A program made the position numbers and the translations under genes. From a bacterium (lineage in GTDB: Bacteria; Auribacterota; UBA3054), in assembly GCA_017557885.1 (NCBI GenBank), contig JAFYXV010000011.1, positions 1-64,000 of the forward strand: a stretch of 64,000 nt of DNA, written 5' to 3'. Positions 63,166-64,000 of this stretch are shown piece after piece. A model generated the notes under the pieces. The model saw only the letters and a list, made by a program, of their open reading frames with translations. It did no database searches and had not been told where the DNA came from. Numbering within the stretch: the first letter of the stretch is position 1; every line of letters begins with the position of its first letter.

Positions 63166-64000
63166 ATGCGTATCAAAAATTTTTTCCTGATCCTGGCGCT
63201 GATCCTCTGCGCCGGTATGGCTTACGCCAAGGGCGGCGGGAAGCTTAATATCCAAGTCAACTCCGATTACGATTTCCCAATTGAGGGCTGCGTATTTTCC
63301 GTTTATGCCTCGGGCGGAGACACGCCTGTCTGCTTTTTGCGCACAGACGGTGACGGCAAGGCCACAAGCAAAAAGCTGCCGAACGGCAGTTACGTCGTAT
63401 ACAACGCCCTAATGACCATGGGACACAACAACCTCGGCTACTCCAGCTTCACCATCGACGACGGCGACGTTTACTATCACCTCATAGCGAAATCCGCTAC
63501 AGATGTCATCTGGGCTGACAGGCCGAATTCCAGTGTGGTCAAGGTATCCATTTCCGGAACGTTGTCGAAGGAGGTGCTGGCATACGTTAAAGCTTTCCCC
63601 CATGTCGCCATCATTGATCATTTAGTCCAAGGAGGATATTTCACTAGTGCCTACCCTCTTGTTTGCGCCAAAAACGGGAAAAGTGCCAGCGTCAGCAAAT
63701 ACTTTAAGAAAGAGTACGGCTCAAAAGCGAAGCTTCTGTCCTTGGGAATGTTAAGCTTTTCCTTTTCTGCCGAAGACTGCCAGGAAATGTTTGCCTTCGG
63801 TTTTTATATCGACAACGAGCTGTGGCAATACAGGCCGGATGATTTCAAGGCCAGCTGCAGCGGCAAGATCGCGATCGTGGATTGGGACACCAACTACAAG
63901 CTGGGAACCAACGGAATGTTCTGGCTCGAGACCTTCTGGCAATCGCAGAATTTTCTCTTCGGCGGGCAATCAATAGACCTTGGCGACAAGTGGAGCGGTA
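63166..64000 (+). CDS. Secreted protein with Cna-B/SpaA-like N-terminus (3' end outside window)
   Basis: 278 codons are visible and the frame stays open to the edge. Signal peptide MRIKNFFLILALILCAGMAYA; then a prealbumin-like Cna-B/SpaA-type domain (about 25-110: KLNIQVNSDYDFPIEGCVFS, TDGDGKATSKKLPNGSYVVY). The remainder (about 125-278) is not recognised; it has a few cysteines and aromatic-rich lines (FGFYIDNELWQYRP). Surface or extracellular role inferred. No SD before the ATG (CCTCCTTTTTGTT), which is common in this genome's secreted proteins. Confidence 0.7.
   Translation, partial: MRIKNFFLILALILCAGMAYAKGGGKLNIQVNSDYDFPIEGCVFSVYASGGDTPVCFLRTDGDGKATSKKLPNGSYVVYNALMTMGHNNLGYSSFTIDDGDVYYHLIAKSATDVIWADRPNSSVVKVSISGTLSKEVLAYVKAFPHVAIIDHLVQGGYFTSAYPLVCAKNGKSASVSKYFKKEYGSKAKLLSLGMLSFSFSAEDCQEMFAFGFYIDNELWQYRPDDFKASCSGKIAIVDWDTNYKLGTNGMFWLETFWQSQNFLFGGQSIDLGDKWSG

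Overview
The window most likely comes from an anaerobic, Gram-negative, gut-type member of the Lentisphaeria/Victivallales branch of Verrucomicrobiota; this is inferred, since no rRNA lies in the window. The reasons are giant secreted proteins ending in PEP-CTERM sorting signals, LPS genes (waaF, an LpxL-type acyltransferase), many secreted glycan-active enzymes, an oxygen defence built on PerR, rubrerythrin and rubredoxin, fermentation enzymes (acetate kinase, D-lactate dehydrogenase), a PolC-type polymerase, and start sites that often have weak or no Shine-Dalgarno (SD).

Layout. 1-527: 5' part of gmd, leaving the window on the left. 733-8105: two tandem 1.2 kDa-residue-class PEP-CTERM proteins (about 1210 aa each) of alternating lectin-like and BACON-like modules. 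8240-8438: a strong promoter, a structured candidate small RNA and its terminator. 8503-10130: an autoregulated perR / flavin reductase-rubredoxin-rubrerythrin operon. 10172-16796: two paralogous secreted six-hairpin glycosidase-like proteins with discoidin domains. 16810-23805: an envelope operon (YnbE/YdbL fusion, ackA, sppA, LolA/thioredoxin-like protein, CPBP-LpxL fusion, waaF), which reads into the second glycosidase. 23992-27387: a third PEP-CTERM giant. 27447-28950: an AlbA-type regulator with two long operator-like inverted repeats.

28997-47704 is almost entirely minus strand: a sialate O-acetylesterase behind an AT-rich four-gene cassette with a DUF3990 (ADP-ribosyltransferase-like) protein; then, in transcription order, seven tandem secreted paralogues of unknown function, polC, a double esterase, an alpha-galactosidase, a second acetylesterase, and a secreted FGE/C-type-lectin-fold protein whose C-terminus looks like the variable region of a diversity-generating retroelement (DGR). 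No reverse transcriptase or template repeat is visible here. 47835-50387 is a beta-helix surface protein with an internal PEP-CTERM signal followed by a second signal peptide.

50432-62865 is accessory and metabolic: ldh between a complete macrodomain gene and a copy of its 3' end, small DUF genes, bioB, two DUF4143 ATPases, an AbiE toxin-antitoxin pair, flavodoxins, an HD hydrolase, metallo-beta-lactamase-fold proteins and a thioesterase whose 5' end is duplicated across one DUF4143 gene. The window ends in a partial secreted protein with a Cna-B-like N-terminus.

Regulatory grammar can be read directly. Many accessory genes have TTGATT-17 bp-TATAAT promoters, several with a palindrome in or next to the promoter, and several chromosomal genes share an extended -10 motif TTTTTGCTAWAAT. 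I see no tRNA, rRNA, CRISPR array, transposase or integrase.
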